Source of the DNA: Alphaproteobacteria bacterium
GTDB lineage: Bacteria > Myxococcota_A > UBA796 > GCA-2862545
Assembly: GCA_020632885.1 (NCBI GenBank)
Contig: JACKEQ010000012.1
Coordinates: 1-64,000, forward strand
DNA length: 64,000 bases
Reading direction: 5' to 3'
The notes below the pieces were generated by a model. The model worked only from the letters and a program-made list of their open reading frames with translations. It was not told the origin of the DNA and searched no databases. Position numbers and translations under genes: made by a program. Shown piece by piece: positions 35,502-44,342 of this stretch (position 1 is its first letter; the number at the start of each line of letters is the position of its first letter).

Positions 35502-36827
35502 TCAGCGCACGCAGGCGCGCCCGAGGTCCACGGACCACTCCAGGGCCGCAGAGCCGAGGGTGAAGGTGGGGATCGCGTCAACGACGCCGGGATCCAGGCC
35601 CTCCTCCTCCACGAGCCGACGTGCGACGTCCAGCGGGTAGGGCCGCAGGTGCATGGCGAGCGTGACCCGGTCCGCCTGCACGCCCTCAACGACCCAGGTC
35701 CGGGCGCGATGGGTGTCCGTCCAGTCGGGGTCCGTGGGCGAGAACGCCGTGGGAGCCGGCAACAGCGACGACGCGACCGTCTCGACCTCCCAGAAGAAGT
35801 GCGTGAGCCCACCCGTCGCGTCGAAGTGGCGGTCGCCGAAGCTCCAGCGGTCGGGATCCGGGGTGTCGTCCATCGCGACCCCGGGCTCCACATGGCCCGT
35901 CCGCCAGACCTCCTCGCCACCCTGGTACGCGACGAGCTCGACCCACACGCGCCGATCGGCGGCCGCGCCGCTCGGGAAGGCGTGACCCGCCGCGAGGTTC
36001 TCGAGGTCGGCGACGATGGACGTCTCGAGGCCCACGGGGTCGACCGTCACGCAGAGCTGCGGGTTGATCACGTCGTCCAGGGCGTCCTGGACGAGGGCAC
36101 GCTGGACGTCGCGGCCCGGGAAGTCGGTGAGCGCGATGTCCACCGCGGGCCAGGCGTGCCCGTGGAGGCGGCGCACGGGGAACGTCGACCCCGCCAGCTC
36201 GGCCACCGGCCGGTCGTCGCCCTCCATGTGGCAGTTCCCGCACGTCAGCCGCTGGAACGCCACGTCGTCCCGGTCGTACACGCTCTCCCGCCACTCCAGG
36301 TAGGTCCGCTCGATGTGGGCGCCGCTCGGGGCGACGATGTCGTGACAGGCCCCGCACGCCTGGGCGCTGGCGGCATCGTCCCGGTCGAGCAGCGGGCTGT
36401 ACCGCGAGGCGTGGAAGCTGTTGCGCACAGGGTCGGCGATGCCCCCGCGCATCACGCCGTCGTGGGTGAGCTGCAGCGGGTTGTTGTGGGTGCCGTCCAC
36501 CGCGCTCACCGAGTGGCAGAAGTAGCAGTTGACCCCCTGGAGCTCCTCGGGCACGTCGTCGAGGTCGAGCCCGTCGGTGGTCAGACCGAGCTCCACGGCC
36601 AGCGGGGCGTGGCAGCGCACGCAGAAGTCGCCGAGCTCGCCGTTCGTCTCGCGCTGTCCGCGCGCGTTGAGCGCCCGGAACAGGGGGTCCGTGGAGGCGT
36701 AGGCGTGCATCGAGCCCCGCCACTGCTCCACGTGCACGGGATGGCAGGCGGCGCACGCCTCGGGATCGCGGAGGGTCTCGAGATTCGGCCTCCCGCTGCA
36801 CCCGAGCGCGAGGAGCGCGGCGATCAC
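35502..36827 (-). CDS. pentaheme c-type cytochrome lipoprotein (c554-like)
   Basis: 441 residues from a GTG. Minimal lipoprotein signal MIAALLALGC. Five CxxCH heme sites: CAACH, CVRCH, CYFCH, CGACH and CGNCH, all in the first 200 residues. Extra His residues (HPVHVEQW, HGHAWPAVD) could serve as distal ligands. The C-terminal half is a beta domain (about 230-430) without heme. The heme spacing resembles cytochrome c554 / multiheme families that pass electrons in the periplasm. It follows the YtkA-like gene by 4 nt, so they form an operon. Confidence 0.9.
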   Translation of the reverse strand: MIAALLALGCSGRPNLETLRDPEACAACHPVHVEQWRGSMHAYASTDPLFRALNARGQRETNGELGDFCVRCHAPLAVELGLTTDGLDLDDVPEELQGVNCYFCHSVSAVDGTHNNPLQLTHDGVMRGGIADPVRNSFHASRYSPLLDRDDAASAQACGACHDIVAPSGAHIERTYLEWRESVYDRDDVAFQRLTCGNCHMEGDDRPVAELAGSTFPVRRLHGHAWPAVDIALTDFPGRDVQRALVQDALDDVINPQLCVTVDPVGLETSIVADLENLAAGHAFPSGAAADRRVWVELVAYQGGEEVWRTGHVEPGVAMDDTPDPDRWSFGDRHFDATGGLTHFFWEVETVASSLLPAPTAFSPTDPDWTDTHRARTWVVEGVQADRVTLAMHLRPYPLDVARRLVEEEGLDPGVVDAIPTFTLGSAALEWSVDLGRACVR

Positions 36828-36831
36828 GGGG

Positions 36832-37275
36832 TCAGCCCTCCGCGCAGAACGTGAACACCGCGTTGTCGCTGACCATCACGCGGTTCACGTTGATCCGGAA
36901 CTCCCAGACGCCCGGCATGATGAGGTCGAACGTGGGGATGACGTACTCGCCGGGCGAGCTGCCGGGCGTGGCGATGTAGGTGGGCGGGTTGAGCCCGTGG
37001 CCGTGGGCCGGCATCCAGGGCTCGAGGATCACCGAGGCGCCCTGGAGCATCTGGGACCCGTCCGAGATCGCGATCACCCAGTCGTTGTCGCCGACATCCG
37101 GCGGATCGGGCGTGGCGCTCACCAGCTCCAGCGTGAAGCTGCCCCGGTCGGTCTCCGCGGTGATCCCGGGCGAGAACACGTCGTACGCGCCTTCGCATCC
37201 CGTGCTGGGGACCACGGGGTCCGGCGTGTCGGAGCAGGCACCGAGAACGAACGGGACGAGGATCCAGGCGCGCAT
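36832..37275 (-). CDS. YtkA/FixH-like lipoprotein
   Basis: 147 residues from the ATG at 37275 (GGAGG 4 nt upstream). Signal MRAWILVPFVLGAC. The mature domain has GSFTLELVSATPDPPDVGDN, SVILEPWMPAHGHGLNPP and FDLIMPGVWEFRINV. These are the signatures of YtkA-like domains (a cupredoxin-like beta sandwich with a MPxHGHG loop able to bind copper). Such domains occur with cytochrome assembly or copper handling. Coupled to the pentaheme cytochrome, suggesting a periplasmic redox or copper function. Confidence 0.85.
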   Translation of the reverse strand: MRAWILVPFVLGACSDTPDPVVPSTGCEGAYDVFSPGITAETDRGSFTLELVSATPDPPDVGDNDWVIAISDGSQMLQGASVILEPWMPAHGHGLNPPTYIATPGSSPGEYVIPTFDLIMPGVWEFRINVNRVMVSDNAVFTFCAEG

Positions 37276-37290
37276 ACGACCTCCACGACC

Positions 37291-37296
37291 CACCTA
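37291..37296 (-). promoter_or_regulatory. -10-like TAGGTG box of the YtkA/cytochrome operon
   Basis: CGATAGGTG lies 15 nt before the ATG, with GGAGG in between. Confidence 0.3.
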
Positions 37297-37353
37297 TCGA
37301 CCCTCCCCCCCTCCCGCACCTCGTGGCATGCTGGGCCACCAGACGGGGAGCCG

Positions 37354-38370
37354 ATGGGCAAGGAACGCAACCTGCGCGTGTACGAGGACTTCCAGGTGGG
37401 CAGCCGCGTGGAGTGCCCGGGGGCCCGGCAGCTCACCGAGAGCGACCGTGCCACGTGGGTGGGCCTGGTGGGCGACCCCATCACGCGCTTCGCCGACGGC
37501 TCCAAGCGCGTGCATCCGCTGCTCGTCTACAACCTCGCCCACGCCATGGTGATGCAGGGCGTGCTCTCGGCCGTGAAGGAGGAGCTCGGCGTCAGCGGGC
37601 TCATCACGCACCGGCCGGTGGACGTCGGGTCCACCATCCACGCCACGTGCCGGGTGATCGGTGCCCGCGAGGACCCCACCAAGGACACCGGCGTGATCTG
37701 GGTGCGCGTGGCCGCCCGCGACCCCCGCGGCGTCGTGCTCTCCTACGTGGCGTGGTTCAGGGTCGCCAAGCGCCACAAGCAGGGCCAGGGTCCGCGCGAC
37801 ACGCTCCCCACCCTCCAGGACAAGCTGGCGGTGCGAGACATCCACACCGGCGGGCTGGGCGAGCTCCCCAAGCCGCACGAGACCGGCGGGAAGTACGCGT
37901 TCGAGGACTACGTCGCGGGCGAGACGATCTTCCACGAGCCCGCGACGCACATCGAGGGCACGGAGATCCGCATGTTCGCGCGGTGGTTCCGGCTCGATCG
38001 CGCCGTGCACCACCTCCCGGAGGTCCAGGGCTTCCGGGCGCCCGGCGGTCAGGCCGTGGGCCTCGCGTACGCCCTGGCCCACGACGGGATCCAGAACCGC
38101 ATCGGGCTGGGCGGAGTGAACGCGTGGCGCACGCCCAACCCGGTCAAGCCCGGCGACACGCTGCGCGCCATGAGCCAGGTCGTGGGTGCGGAGGCGCTCA
38201 ACCCGACGATCGGCGCGGTGCGCCTGCGCACGTTCCTGTTCCGCGGGCGGGTGCCGATGGCCGACGACCCGCCGCTGATCACGAACGGCAAGCGGTACTA
38301 CGACCACATCGCCGTCGACATGGACTACTGGGAGCTCCTCCCCACACAGAACGCGCTGGCGGGGCGGTGA
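37354..38370 (+). CDS. MaoC-type double hot-dog hydratase (mesaconyl-CoA-hydratase-like)
   Basis: 338 residues from ATG 37354 (GGGGAG upstream). Two hot-dog halves: about 8-150 (YEDFQVGSRVECPGARQLTE, VIWVRVAARDPRGVVLSYVAW) and about 180-325 (FEDYVAGETIFHEPATHIEG, AWRTPNPVKPGDTLRAMSQV). The region VIWVRV...VLSYVAWFRVAKR is similar to 2-methylfumaryl-(mesaconyl)-CoA hydratase of the ethylmalonyl-CoA pathway. Acyl-CoA specificity remains open. ACBP lies 2 kb away, but no other CoA pathway gene is adjacent. Confidence 0.8.
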   Translation: MGKERNLRVYEDFQVGSRVECPGARQLTESDRATWVGLVGDPITRFADGSKRVHPLLVYNLAHAMVMQGVLSAVKEELGVSGLITHRPVDVGSTIHATCRVIGAREDPTKDTGVIWVRVAARDPRGVVLSYVAWFRVAKRHKQGQGPRDTLPTLQDKLAVRDIHTGGLGELPKPHETGGKYAFEDYVAGETIFHEPATHIEGTEIRMFARWFRLDRAVHHLPEVQGFRAPGGQAVGLAYALAHDGIQNRIGLGGVNAWRTPNPVKPGDTLRAMSQVVGAEALNPTIGAVRLRTFLFRGRVPMADDPPLITNGKRYYDHIAVDMDYWELLPTQNALAGR

Positions 38371-38373
38371 TCC

Positions 38374-39306
38374 TCAGAGGGAGGTGACGATGCCCGACGG
38401 CCAGTCGATCTCGGCGAACTCGACGGCGGCGGTGGGGTCGCCGACGATCGTGCGGGTGTCGGTCCAGACGAGCGCCGCGTCGATGTAGATGTTCACGGTG
38501 ACCGTGGTGGACGCGATGGTGGGGTCCGATCCGAAGTCCTTCACGGCGACCGTGAAGATGCCGTTGGAGGGCGCCAGGATGTTGATGTTCTCGGGGCCCG
38601 TGCCCGACACGTCGTCGCGATCGAGCGTGGGGTTGTCGTCCGCGAAGTTCGCGACGCCCCAGTCGAGCGGCGTGGCCGTGGGCTTGCAGTTGCCGTAGTA
38701 GCAGTCGAGGGTCGTGCCGATCGTGCCGTTGGGCGCGAGCAGATGGAGGTCCATGTCGTCGCCGGGCTGATCCCAGAACATCTCGACCCAGAGGCTCTCG
38801 GCGGGGATGGCCTCGACCTCGGCCTCACAGGCGTCGCTGGTGACGCCCGCGGAGTTGGTGACCGTGAGACGGCCGACGTAGAGGCCGGCCTGGTCGGCGA
38901 TGAAGCCACTGCGGATGGCGCCGCCGCCGGGCATCTCGGCGGAGGAGCCGGCGGGCTTCTCGGAGAGGGTCCAGTCGTAGCTGACGATCTCGAGACCACC
39001 CGGATCGTACGACTGCGAGCCATCGAAGTTGGCCGCGTCGTGGATCGGGAGCATGGTCTGCTCGGTGACGGAGCACACGGCCACGGGCGCCTGGGCGGCC
39101 GGTGGCGGGGTCACCGGATCCGGGTCGGGGTTCGGCACCGGGGGCGGCGTGGGCTGCGGCTCGGGGTCCGGGACCGGCGTGGGCTCCACCGGCGTCTCGA
39201 TGTCGCCGACCGAGTAGTCCTGCGAGCAGGCCGTGAGCGCGACGAGGACCGCCGCACCACAAGACACGAGTGCGAGGTTCCGGGACGAGAGGACGAACGT
39301 GCGCAT
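38374..39306 (-). CDS. lipoprotein with Pro-rich linker and PKD-like domain
   Basis: 310 residues from ATG 39306; signal MRTFVLSSRNLALVSCGAAVLVALTAC. A Pro/Asp linker (about 40-75) is followed by a PKD/Ig-like domain (FDGSQSYDPGGLEIVSYDWT, YVGRLTVTNSAG). The C-terminal domain (VEMFWDQPGDDMDLHLLAPN, DCYYGNCKP, ANFADDNPTLDRDDVSGTGP) has the W....DMDLHL...G pattern known from myxobacterial surface proteins. It contains a calcium-like Asp cluster. The upstream ATG at 39351 overlaps the probable -10 box and is rejected as start. Confidence 0.8.
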   Translation of the reverse strand: MRTFVLSSRNLALVSCGAAVLVALTACSQDYSVGDIETPVEPTPVPDPEPQPTPPPVPNPDPDPVTPPPAAQAPVAVCSVTEQTMLPIHDAANFDGSQSYDPGGLEIVSYDWTLSEKPAGSSAEMPGGGAIRSGFIADQAGLYVGRLTVTNSAGVTSDACEAEVEAIPAESLWVEMFWDQPGDDMDLHLLAPNGTIGTTLDCYYGNCKPTATPLDWGVANFADDNPTLDRDDVSGTGPENINILAPSNGIFTVAVKDFGSDPTIASTTVTVNIYIDAALVWTDTRTIVGDPTAAVEFAEIDWPSGIVTSL

Positions 39307-39348
39307 GCGCAAACCCCCGAGCAAAAAAGCATTCTTCAACTGCAGCCC

Positions 39349-39376
39349 CATGTAGCACTCCCACGGAATCCAGCAA
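39349..39376 (-). promoter_or_regulatory. sigma70-type promoter TTGCTG-N16-TACATG
   Basis: TTGCTG (39371-39376), 16-nt spacer, extended -10 TGC-TACATG. RNA would begin near 39342, about 36 nt before the ATG at 39306. Confidence 0.4.
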
Positions 39377-39462
39377 GGGGAATTCCTGGTCGTGCGGGGT
39401 GCGATCCCGAGGGACGGGAAGTGCGTCGACCGGGCGAGGTGTTCACCCGGCCGACCCGGAGA

Positions 39463-40050
39463 TCATCCCGCGATGGGATCGCCGCAGAGCGCGCAGTCGC
39501 AGGTCCCGTCGTCCTGGAACACGACCGTCGCGCTGTCGACGGGCTCACCGCAGGTCCCGCAGGCCTTCGGCAGGGAGCGCCGCTGGGCGCGGTTCGGCGT
39601 GACGGTCTCGCCTGGCGCCGGGATCAGCTTGAGGCCGAAGCCCTTCTTCGCCTCCTCGCGGAAGGCGGCGGCCGCGTCGGCGTCATCGCGCGACAGGGCG
39701 TCGATGAACGGGACGAACTTCCGCGCCACCCGGCGCTGGTCGGCCACGCCCGAGGCCAGGGTGACCCCCTCGCGCGCGATGGCGAGCGCCTGGTCACGGT
39801 CGCCACCCGCGAGGGCCGCGAGGGCCCCCTGGACAGCGATGTGGGCCGCGGCCCCCGGACGCCCGCGGGACTCCGCGATGCGCGCGAGCTCGGCGTAGGC
39901 CGTCGCTGCCGCACCGTGCTCGCCCGCTGCGGCCTTCGCGCCCGCCGCGTGGAGCGCGTCGCGCGCCCCGTCGCCCAGCGTACGCTTGCCGGCCTTGCCG
40001 CCCGCCTTGCCGCCACGGCCACGCTGGTTGGCCTGCATGGATCGGATCAT
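39463..40050 (-). CDS. helical protein with C-terminal zinc ribbon
   Basis: 195 residues from ATG 40050 (ATG 40038 possible; no clear ribosome site for either). Basic Gly/Lys/Arg-rich N-terminus (QANQRGRGGKAGGKAGKR). Then TPR-like helices (GEHGAAATAYAELARIAESR, DQALAIAREGVTLASG) and a C-terminal zinc ribbon (CGTCGEP ... CDCALCGD). No signal peptide. Role unknown; the basic tail could contact nucleic acid or the ribosome (inference). Confidence 0.75.
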   Translation of the reverse strand: MIRSMQANQRGRGGKAGGKAGKRTLGDGARDALHAAGAKAAAGEHGAAATAYAELARIAESRGRPGAAAHIAVQGALAALAGGDRDQALAIAREGVTLASGVADQRRVARKFVPFIDALSRDDADAAAAFREEAKKGFGLKLIPAPGETVTPNRAQRRSLPKACGTCGEPVDSATVVFQDDGTCDCALCGDPIAG

Positions 40051-40135
40051 CACACCACGTGCCGTTCTGGACACTTCGCTCTCCTGGGAACATCAACGGG
40101 GCTGCGTAAATCCGTTCACCCCGGCCCGCAAGGGG

Positions 40136-42430
40136 TCAGCCCTGGCGCAGCCAGCGCCGCACGCCCCGGTCCACGAGGCGCACCGAGAACCCCCGGAACC
40201 CCGGAAGCCACGAGGCGGGCGGGGGCTTCTTGAGCCGCGCGCCCAGCACGTGGAGCTCGACGATGCGGGCCCCCGCGAGCACCTCGACCCGAAAGCGGTC
40301 GGTGCCCACCACCACCTCCCGGGGGAACTCGCGCTCCAGCCGGGTGCGCCGGTCGTCCGGGACCTCGGGCGGCAGGAGGTCCTCCCGCTCCAGCAGCGCG
40401 AGGTCGCCGGGGGCCTCGAGCCCCACGGACTCCAGGCGGGCCAGCAGTGTGGCCCGCGGCTCGCCCGGGGTCTCGCGACCCTCCAGGGCGGCGTCGAGGG
40501 AGGCGAGCCGGTGGCGCTCGGCGTACGCCATGTGGAAGCCGCGCCAGATCTGACCGGCGAGCAGCCGGTCCGCGAGGGCCTCGCGGGCCATGGGCCCCGT
40601 CGGCTCCCGCGTGGTCCGGGCGAGCACGGTGCCCGCGTACACGCGCTCCACGACCGTCAGGAGCGCCCCGCGCTCCACGGTGACCTCCCCGAGCCGCTCC
40701 TCCCCCACCCCGAGCGACGCGAGCTCCTCGCGGGAGAGCGGCAGGGCCGCCGTGACCCGAAGCTCCCGGTGCAGGCGGTCGCGTCCGGACGCGCGGAAGT
40801 CCAGGGCCAGCAGCCCGTCCACCTCCTCCGAGACGGCGCTGCTGCGGTCCAGGGCCACCTCCGTGCCCCCGTTGCTCCACCGGACCTCGCGCTTCCGGCG
40901 CCGCACGACATGGGCACAGCGGGGCCAGGCGGCCACCAGGAGCCTCGCGAGGTCCATCCGGTCGACCGTGCGACGGTCGGGCTCCCCGAAGGCCTCGCGA
41001 AGCCGGGAGGCCTCCCGGCGCACGTCGGCGAGGGCCTCCCCGTGGAGGCGGTGCCGTCCGGCCTCCCCGATCCGCACGGCGCGCAGGAGGGCCGTGGCAT
41101 CGCAGCCGCCCTCCCGGAGCTCGTCGTCCTCGGGCCGGTCCGGACGGAACAGGGGCCGGGGGGTGGCCAGCGCGGCCACGAGGTCGATGGCCTCCGCGAG
41201 TCCCCCCTCCGCCTCCGCCACCACGAGCAGGTGGGCCAGGTGGGCGTCGAGGGGCAGCTGGAAGAGCCGGCGGCCCCGGTCGGTGATGGACCCGTCCGGA
41301 CCGAGGGCCCCGAGGGCCTGGAGCTGCTCGCGGGCCGTCTGCACGGCGTGGTCGGGCGGGGGATCCACGAACGGGAGCGCAAGGGCGGGGTGACCGGCGG
41401 CCGCGGCCGCGAGCACCAGGGGCACCAGCGACTCGCGATGGACCTCCGGCGGCGTGCGCTCCCGCAGAGGTGCCCGCTCGCCCCAGAGACGGACCGCGAT
41501 GCCGGGACCCAGCCTCCCCGCCCGTCCCGCGCGCTGGTCCGCCGCGTCCTGGGCGATGGGTCCCAGCAGGAGCCACCCGCGCCCGTCGTGGTAGTGCGTC
41601 CGCCGCACGAGCCCGGTGTCCACCACGACCCCGATGCCCGGCAGCGTCAGGCTGGTCTCGGCGACGTTGGTGGCCACGATGACCCGGCGGCGGTCGCCCG
41701 GCCGGAACACGCGGTCCTGGTCGCGCAGGGCGAGCCCCCCGTGGAGCTCGATCACCTCGTCGCCCGAGCCCTGGAGCGCCCCGACCACCTCCCCGATCTC
41801 CGCGCGTCCCGGCACGAACACGAGCCGGTCGCCGGGCGCACCGTCCAGCTCGGCCAGGGCGGCGCGCACCCGCACGCCCAGGCCGTGTGCGTCGGGCAGA
41901 TCACGACCCGGACCCGCGTAGCGCACGTCCACCGGGTACAGCCGACCCTCCGCACGGACGTGGGTGCCCCCGAGGTGCTCGGCCACGCGGTCGCCATCGA
42001 GGGTCGCCGAGAGGACGACGAGGGCCAGGTCGTCCCGCGCGTGCACCAGGGCGAGCAGGAGGTCGAGGTCGAGGGTCCGCTCGTGGAACTCGTCCAGGAT
42101 CACGGTCCGGAAGCGCCGCGAGCCGGCGAGCATCCGCAGCGCCACACCCGGCGTGACGAAGAGCACCCGGGCGCCGTCGTCCGCCGCGGCCCCGCGCACC
42201 GCGTAGCCCACCTCACGCCCGAGCGGCCCTCCGCTCGTGGAGGCCAGGTGGGACGCCAGGCTCCGCGCGGCCACGCGCCGCGGCTGCACCACGAGCACGG
42301 GCCCGTCGTCCCGGCACCACAGCGGCACGCGGGTGGACTTGCCGGACCCCGGCGGAGCCGTGAGGACCCGGGGGCCCTCCAGCGCCCCCCAGGCGCCGAA
42401 GGACTTCGCGGAGGTCGGGCAGTCCGACAT
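40136..42430 (-). CDS. hrpB: HrpB-type DExH-box ATP-dependent helicase
   Basis: 764 residues. Walker A APPGSGKSTRVPLW at about 25-38, motif Ia QPRRVAA, DEFHER (DExH, about 116-121), SATLD, ATNVAETSLTL and QRAGRAGR. These are in the order typical of DEAH-family helicases. The C-terminal HrpB domains extend to the end (RPLFRPDRPEDDELREGG ... IWRGFHMAYAE). HrpB homologues act on RNA, but the cellular role is poorly defined; in E. coli the gene is dispensable. Codon bias is normal for the window. Confidence 0.93.
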   Translation of the reverse strand: MSDCPTSAKSFGAWGALEGPRVLTAPPGSGKSTRVPLWCRDDGPVLVVQPRRVAARSLASHLASTSGGPLGREVGYAVRGAAADDGARVLFVTPGVALRMLAGSRRFRTVILDEFHERTLDLDLLLALVHARDDLALVVLSATLDGDRVAEHLGGTHVRAEGRLYPVDVRYAGPGRDLPDAHGLGVRVRAALAELDGAPGDRLVFVPGRAEIGEVVGALQGSGDEVIELHGGLALRDQDRVFRPGDRRRVIVATNVAETSLTLPGIGVVVDTGLVRRTHYHDGRGWLLLGPIAQDAADQRAGRAGRLGPGIAVRLWGERAPLRERTPPEVHRESLVPLVLAAAAAGHPALALPFVDPPPDHAVQTAREQLQALGALGPDGSITDRGRRLFQLPLDAHLAHLLVVAEAEGGLAEAIDLVAALATPRPLFRPDRPEDDELREGGCDATALLRAVRIGEAGRHRLHGEALADVRREASRLREAFGEPDRRTVDRMDLARLLVAAWPRCAHVVRRRKREVRWSNGGTEVALDRSSAVSEEVDGLLALDFRASGRDRLHRELRVTAALPLSREELASLGVGEERLGEVTVERGALLTVVERVYAGTVLARTTREPTGPMAREALADRLLAGQIWRGFHMAYAERHRLASLDAALEGRETPGEPRATLLARLESVGLEAPGDLALLEREDLLPPEVPDDRRTRLEREFPREVVVGTDRFRVEVLAGARIVELHVLGARLKKPPPASWLPGFRGFSVRLVDRGVRRWLRQG

Positions 42431-42735
42431 GGCGACGTTCTCGAAGTTCTTCCTCGCCGCGCGTGATCGACGCCCTCGAGGCCGCCGTGGTCGCCGCTGA
42501 CTCGCGCGCGTCCACGGGAAGCGCGATGTCCTGGTGTCGGCGTCGTTCCAGCACTACCCCCGCAACGCGCAAGTGAGTACGACAGCCGCGCGCGACGTGC
42601 GCATGCTACATGTAATGTCGCCGGCCCCCACCGGCCCCGCGTCCGACCCGTCGCCGAGGTCCCGATCCAGTCTGCCCCTCGAGACGAGCCCAACAGCCCG
42701 AGCGTCCTCGGCCCCGGTGACGTGCTCGGAGAGGT
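42431..42735. other. 305-nt divergent region with possible promoter and decayed kinase 5' end
   Basis: Lies between the HrpB start and the kinase. A TGC-TACATG box (42604-42612) is visible on the plus strand. A plus frame from about 42617 reads PNSPSVLGPGDVLGE just before the kinase, as expected for kinase leader sequence, but is out of frame with it. A 37-residue frame starting at GTG 42463 is Arg/Ser-rich and not supported. Confidence 0.5.
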
Positions 42736-43734
42736 GTGGTGATCGAGCAGACCCTCGGGAAGGGCGGCATGGGCAGCGTCTACCGGTGCCACAACCGCGA
42801 TGCCCCGTCCATCGTGGCCGCCATCAAGCTGCTCGACCCCGCGTTCCAGTTCAATCCGGAGGCCAAGGAGCGGTTCCTCCGCGAGGCCGAGATCCTCTAC
42901 AAGGTGGAGCACCCGAACGTCGTGCGCGTCTCCAACGTGCACCTCGACGCCAAGCCGCCGTTCCTCGAGATGGAGTTCGTGGACGGGCAGTCCCTGGAGG
43001 ACGACCTCGCGGGCTTCGGCGCGCTCCCGCTCGACGCCGCCATGGACCGCGTGCGCCAGCTCGCGGACGCCCTGCACTACCTGCACCGCAGGCGCATCTA
43101 CCACCGCGACATCAAGCCGCAGAACCTCCTCACCGACGCCGACGGCATCGTGAAGCTCGTGGACTTCGGCCTCGCGGTGCAGAAGTCCGGGCGGCGCATC
43201 ACGCACGCCGCGGCCATCACCAACTTCGGCACCGTGTCGTACTGCCCGCCCGAGTGGGGCCGCCAGCAGCTCGATCCGGTCACCTGGGACCTCTACGCGC
43301 TCGGCGTGGTGTTCTACGAGATGCTCACGGGAACCGTGGCGTTCCCGATGGTGCGCGACGCCGACCCGCAGCGCCAGATGCTCCAGGTGCTCTCGGACAA
43401 GAAGCGCATCGCCGCCCTCGACCCCGGGCCCCAGTTCCCGCCGGACGTGCGGGAGATCGTGAAGAAGCTCACGCATCGTGAGCCCGCAGAGCGCTTCAAG
43501 GACGCCAAGGCCCTCGTCGCCGCGCTGGAGGCCGCGGACCTCGACTACGTGCCGGCCACGCCGATGCCCGCGCGCACCGTGGAGCCCGCGCGGCGCTACG
43601 CTCCGCCCACCGTGGTCCCGGCAGCCGCGGCAGCGGCGGGCGTCGCCGGGATGGCCGGTGTGGCGGGGTTCCTGGCCCTCGGGGCCGTGTTCGCCCTGAT
43701 CGCCGTCGTCGCCCTCGCCGTCGCGTTCCTGTAG
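42736..43734 (+). CDS. Hanks-type Ser/Thr protein kinase, tail-anchored, apparently 5'-truncated
   Basis: 332 residues in the open frame from GTG 42736. G-loop LGKGGMGSV (7-15), Lys31 (AAIKLLD), HRDIKPQN (about 117-124), DFGLAV and CPPEWG (activation segment; Pro-Pro-Glu instead of Ala-Pro-Glu). Then DLYALGVVFYEMLTG. The tail ends in a single membrane helix (about 300-330). The usual GxxLGERY leader before VIEQ is present upstream but in another frame, so one base is probably lost near 42730. The domain itself is complete from its first strand, so the protein may still be active. Stop abuts the convergent gene. Confidence 0.85.
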   Translation: MVIEQTLGKGGMGSVYRCHNRDAPSIVAAIKLLDPAFQFNPEAKERFLREAEILYKVEHPNVVRVSNVHLDAKPPFLEMEFVDGQSLEDDLAGFGALPLDAAMDRVRQLADALHYLHRRRIYHRDIKPQNLLTDADGIVKLVDFGLAVQKSGRRITHAAAITNFGTVSYCPPEWGRQQLDPVTWDLYALGVVFYEMLTGTVAFPMVRDADPQRQMLQVLSDKKRIAALDPGPQFPPDVREIVKKLTHREPAERFKDAKALVAALEAADLDYVPATPMPARTVEPARRYAPPTVVPAAAAAAGVAGMAGVAGFLALGAVFALIAVVALAVAFL

Positions 43735-44280
43735 TCAGTCGCAGCGGGCGCCGTGGAGGGCCTCGAGGCGGGCGACGAAGGCGTCGCACCGGCCCGCACC
43801 GCAGGCGAACGCGTCCTCGAGCACGGACGGACGCTGGCTGGCTCCGCAGGACGTCGACGTGATCGCCTCGTTGGCGAGGGCCCGGACGGCCACCGACCGA
43901 CCGGCGGGCGCGAGCTTGCGCAGCAGCTCCGGGAGGGCCGCGCCCTCGAGCGTGAAGAGCCTGCACGGACCGATGGCCCGGCTCCAGACCTCGGGGTCCG
44001 GACCCGGCTTGCGGAGGTCGGGCTCGATGGCGAGGGGATGCGCGCCCACGGCAATGTCGCCGTCGTAGCGCACGAGCCCGGTGAACGAGCGCTTCAGCTC
44101 GTCGGCGTCGAACATCGCGTCCCAGGACGGTGCGGTGACGGCACCCGCCGCCTCGGTGGTGACCCCGGCGAGCCGGGGGAAGCTGCAGTATTCGCCGTGA
44201 TGCACGGCGAGCTCCTCTCCCGAGACGACGAGCCGGACGGACGGAGCGCCGGCGAGAGCGGACGCGAGCCAGAGAACCAT
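43735..44280 (-). CDS. secreted protein of unknown function
   Basis: 181 residues from ATG 44280 (GGAGG 7 nt upstream). Short uncharged signal MVLWLASALAGA. Five Cys in the mature part (YCSFPR, GPCRLF, TSCGAS, ACGAGRCDAF, ARCD), so disulfide-stabilised. No family recognised. It is encoded tail to tail with the kinase and divergently from a HAD phosphatase. Confidence 0.7.
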   Translation of the reverse strand: MVLWLASALAGAPSVRLVVSGEELAVHHGEYCSFPRLAGVTTEAAGAVTAPSWDAMFDADELKRSFTGLVRYDGDIAVGAHPLAIEPDLRKPGPDPEVWSRAIGPCRLFTLEGAALPELLRKLAPAGRSVAVRALANEAITSTSCGASQRPSVLEDAFACGAGRCDAFVARLEALHGARCD

Positions 44281-44299
44281 GGGACGACCTCCGCGCGCC

Positions 44300-44308
44300 A
44301 CACTATCA
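44300..44308 (-). promoter_or_regulatory. extended -10-like box TGA-TAGTGT of the 43735-44280 gene
   Basis: Ends 19 nt before the ATG at 44280. The other strand reads TATCAG, which could serve the divergent HAD gene. Confidence 0.3.
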
Positions 44309-44342
44309 GGGGAGCGCGTCGCAGGAACACGCGGAGGCCGCA

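Noticed and set aside
39307..39351. Upstream ATG at 39351 as start of the PKD lipoprotein
   Set aside because: It lies within the probable -10 box, and the start at 39306 gives a normal lipoprotein signal.
42463..42576. 37-residue plus-strand frame upstream of the kinase
   Set aside because: No ribosome site, Arg/Ser-rich, no support beyond being open.
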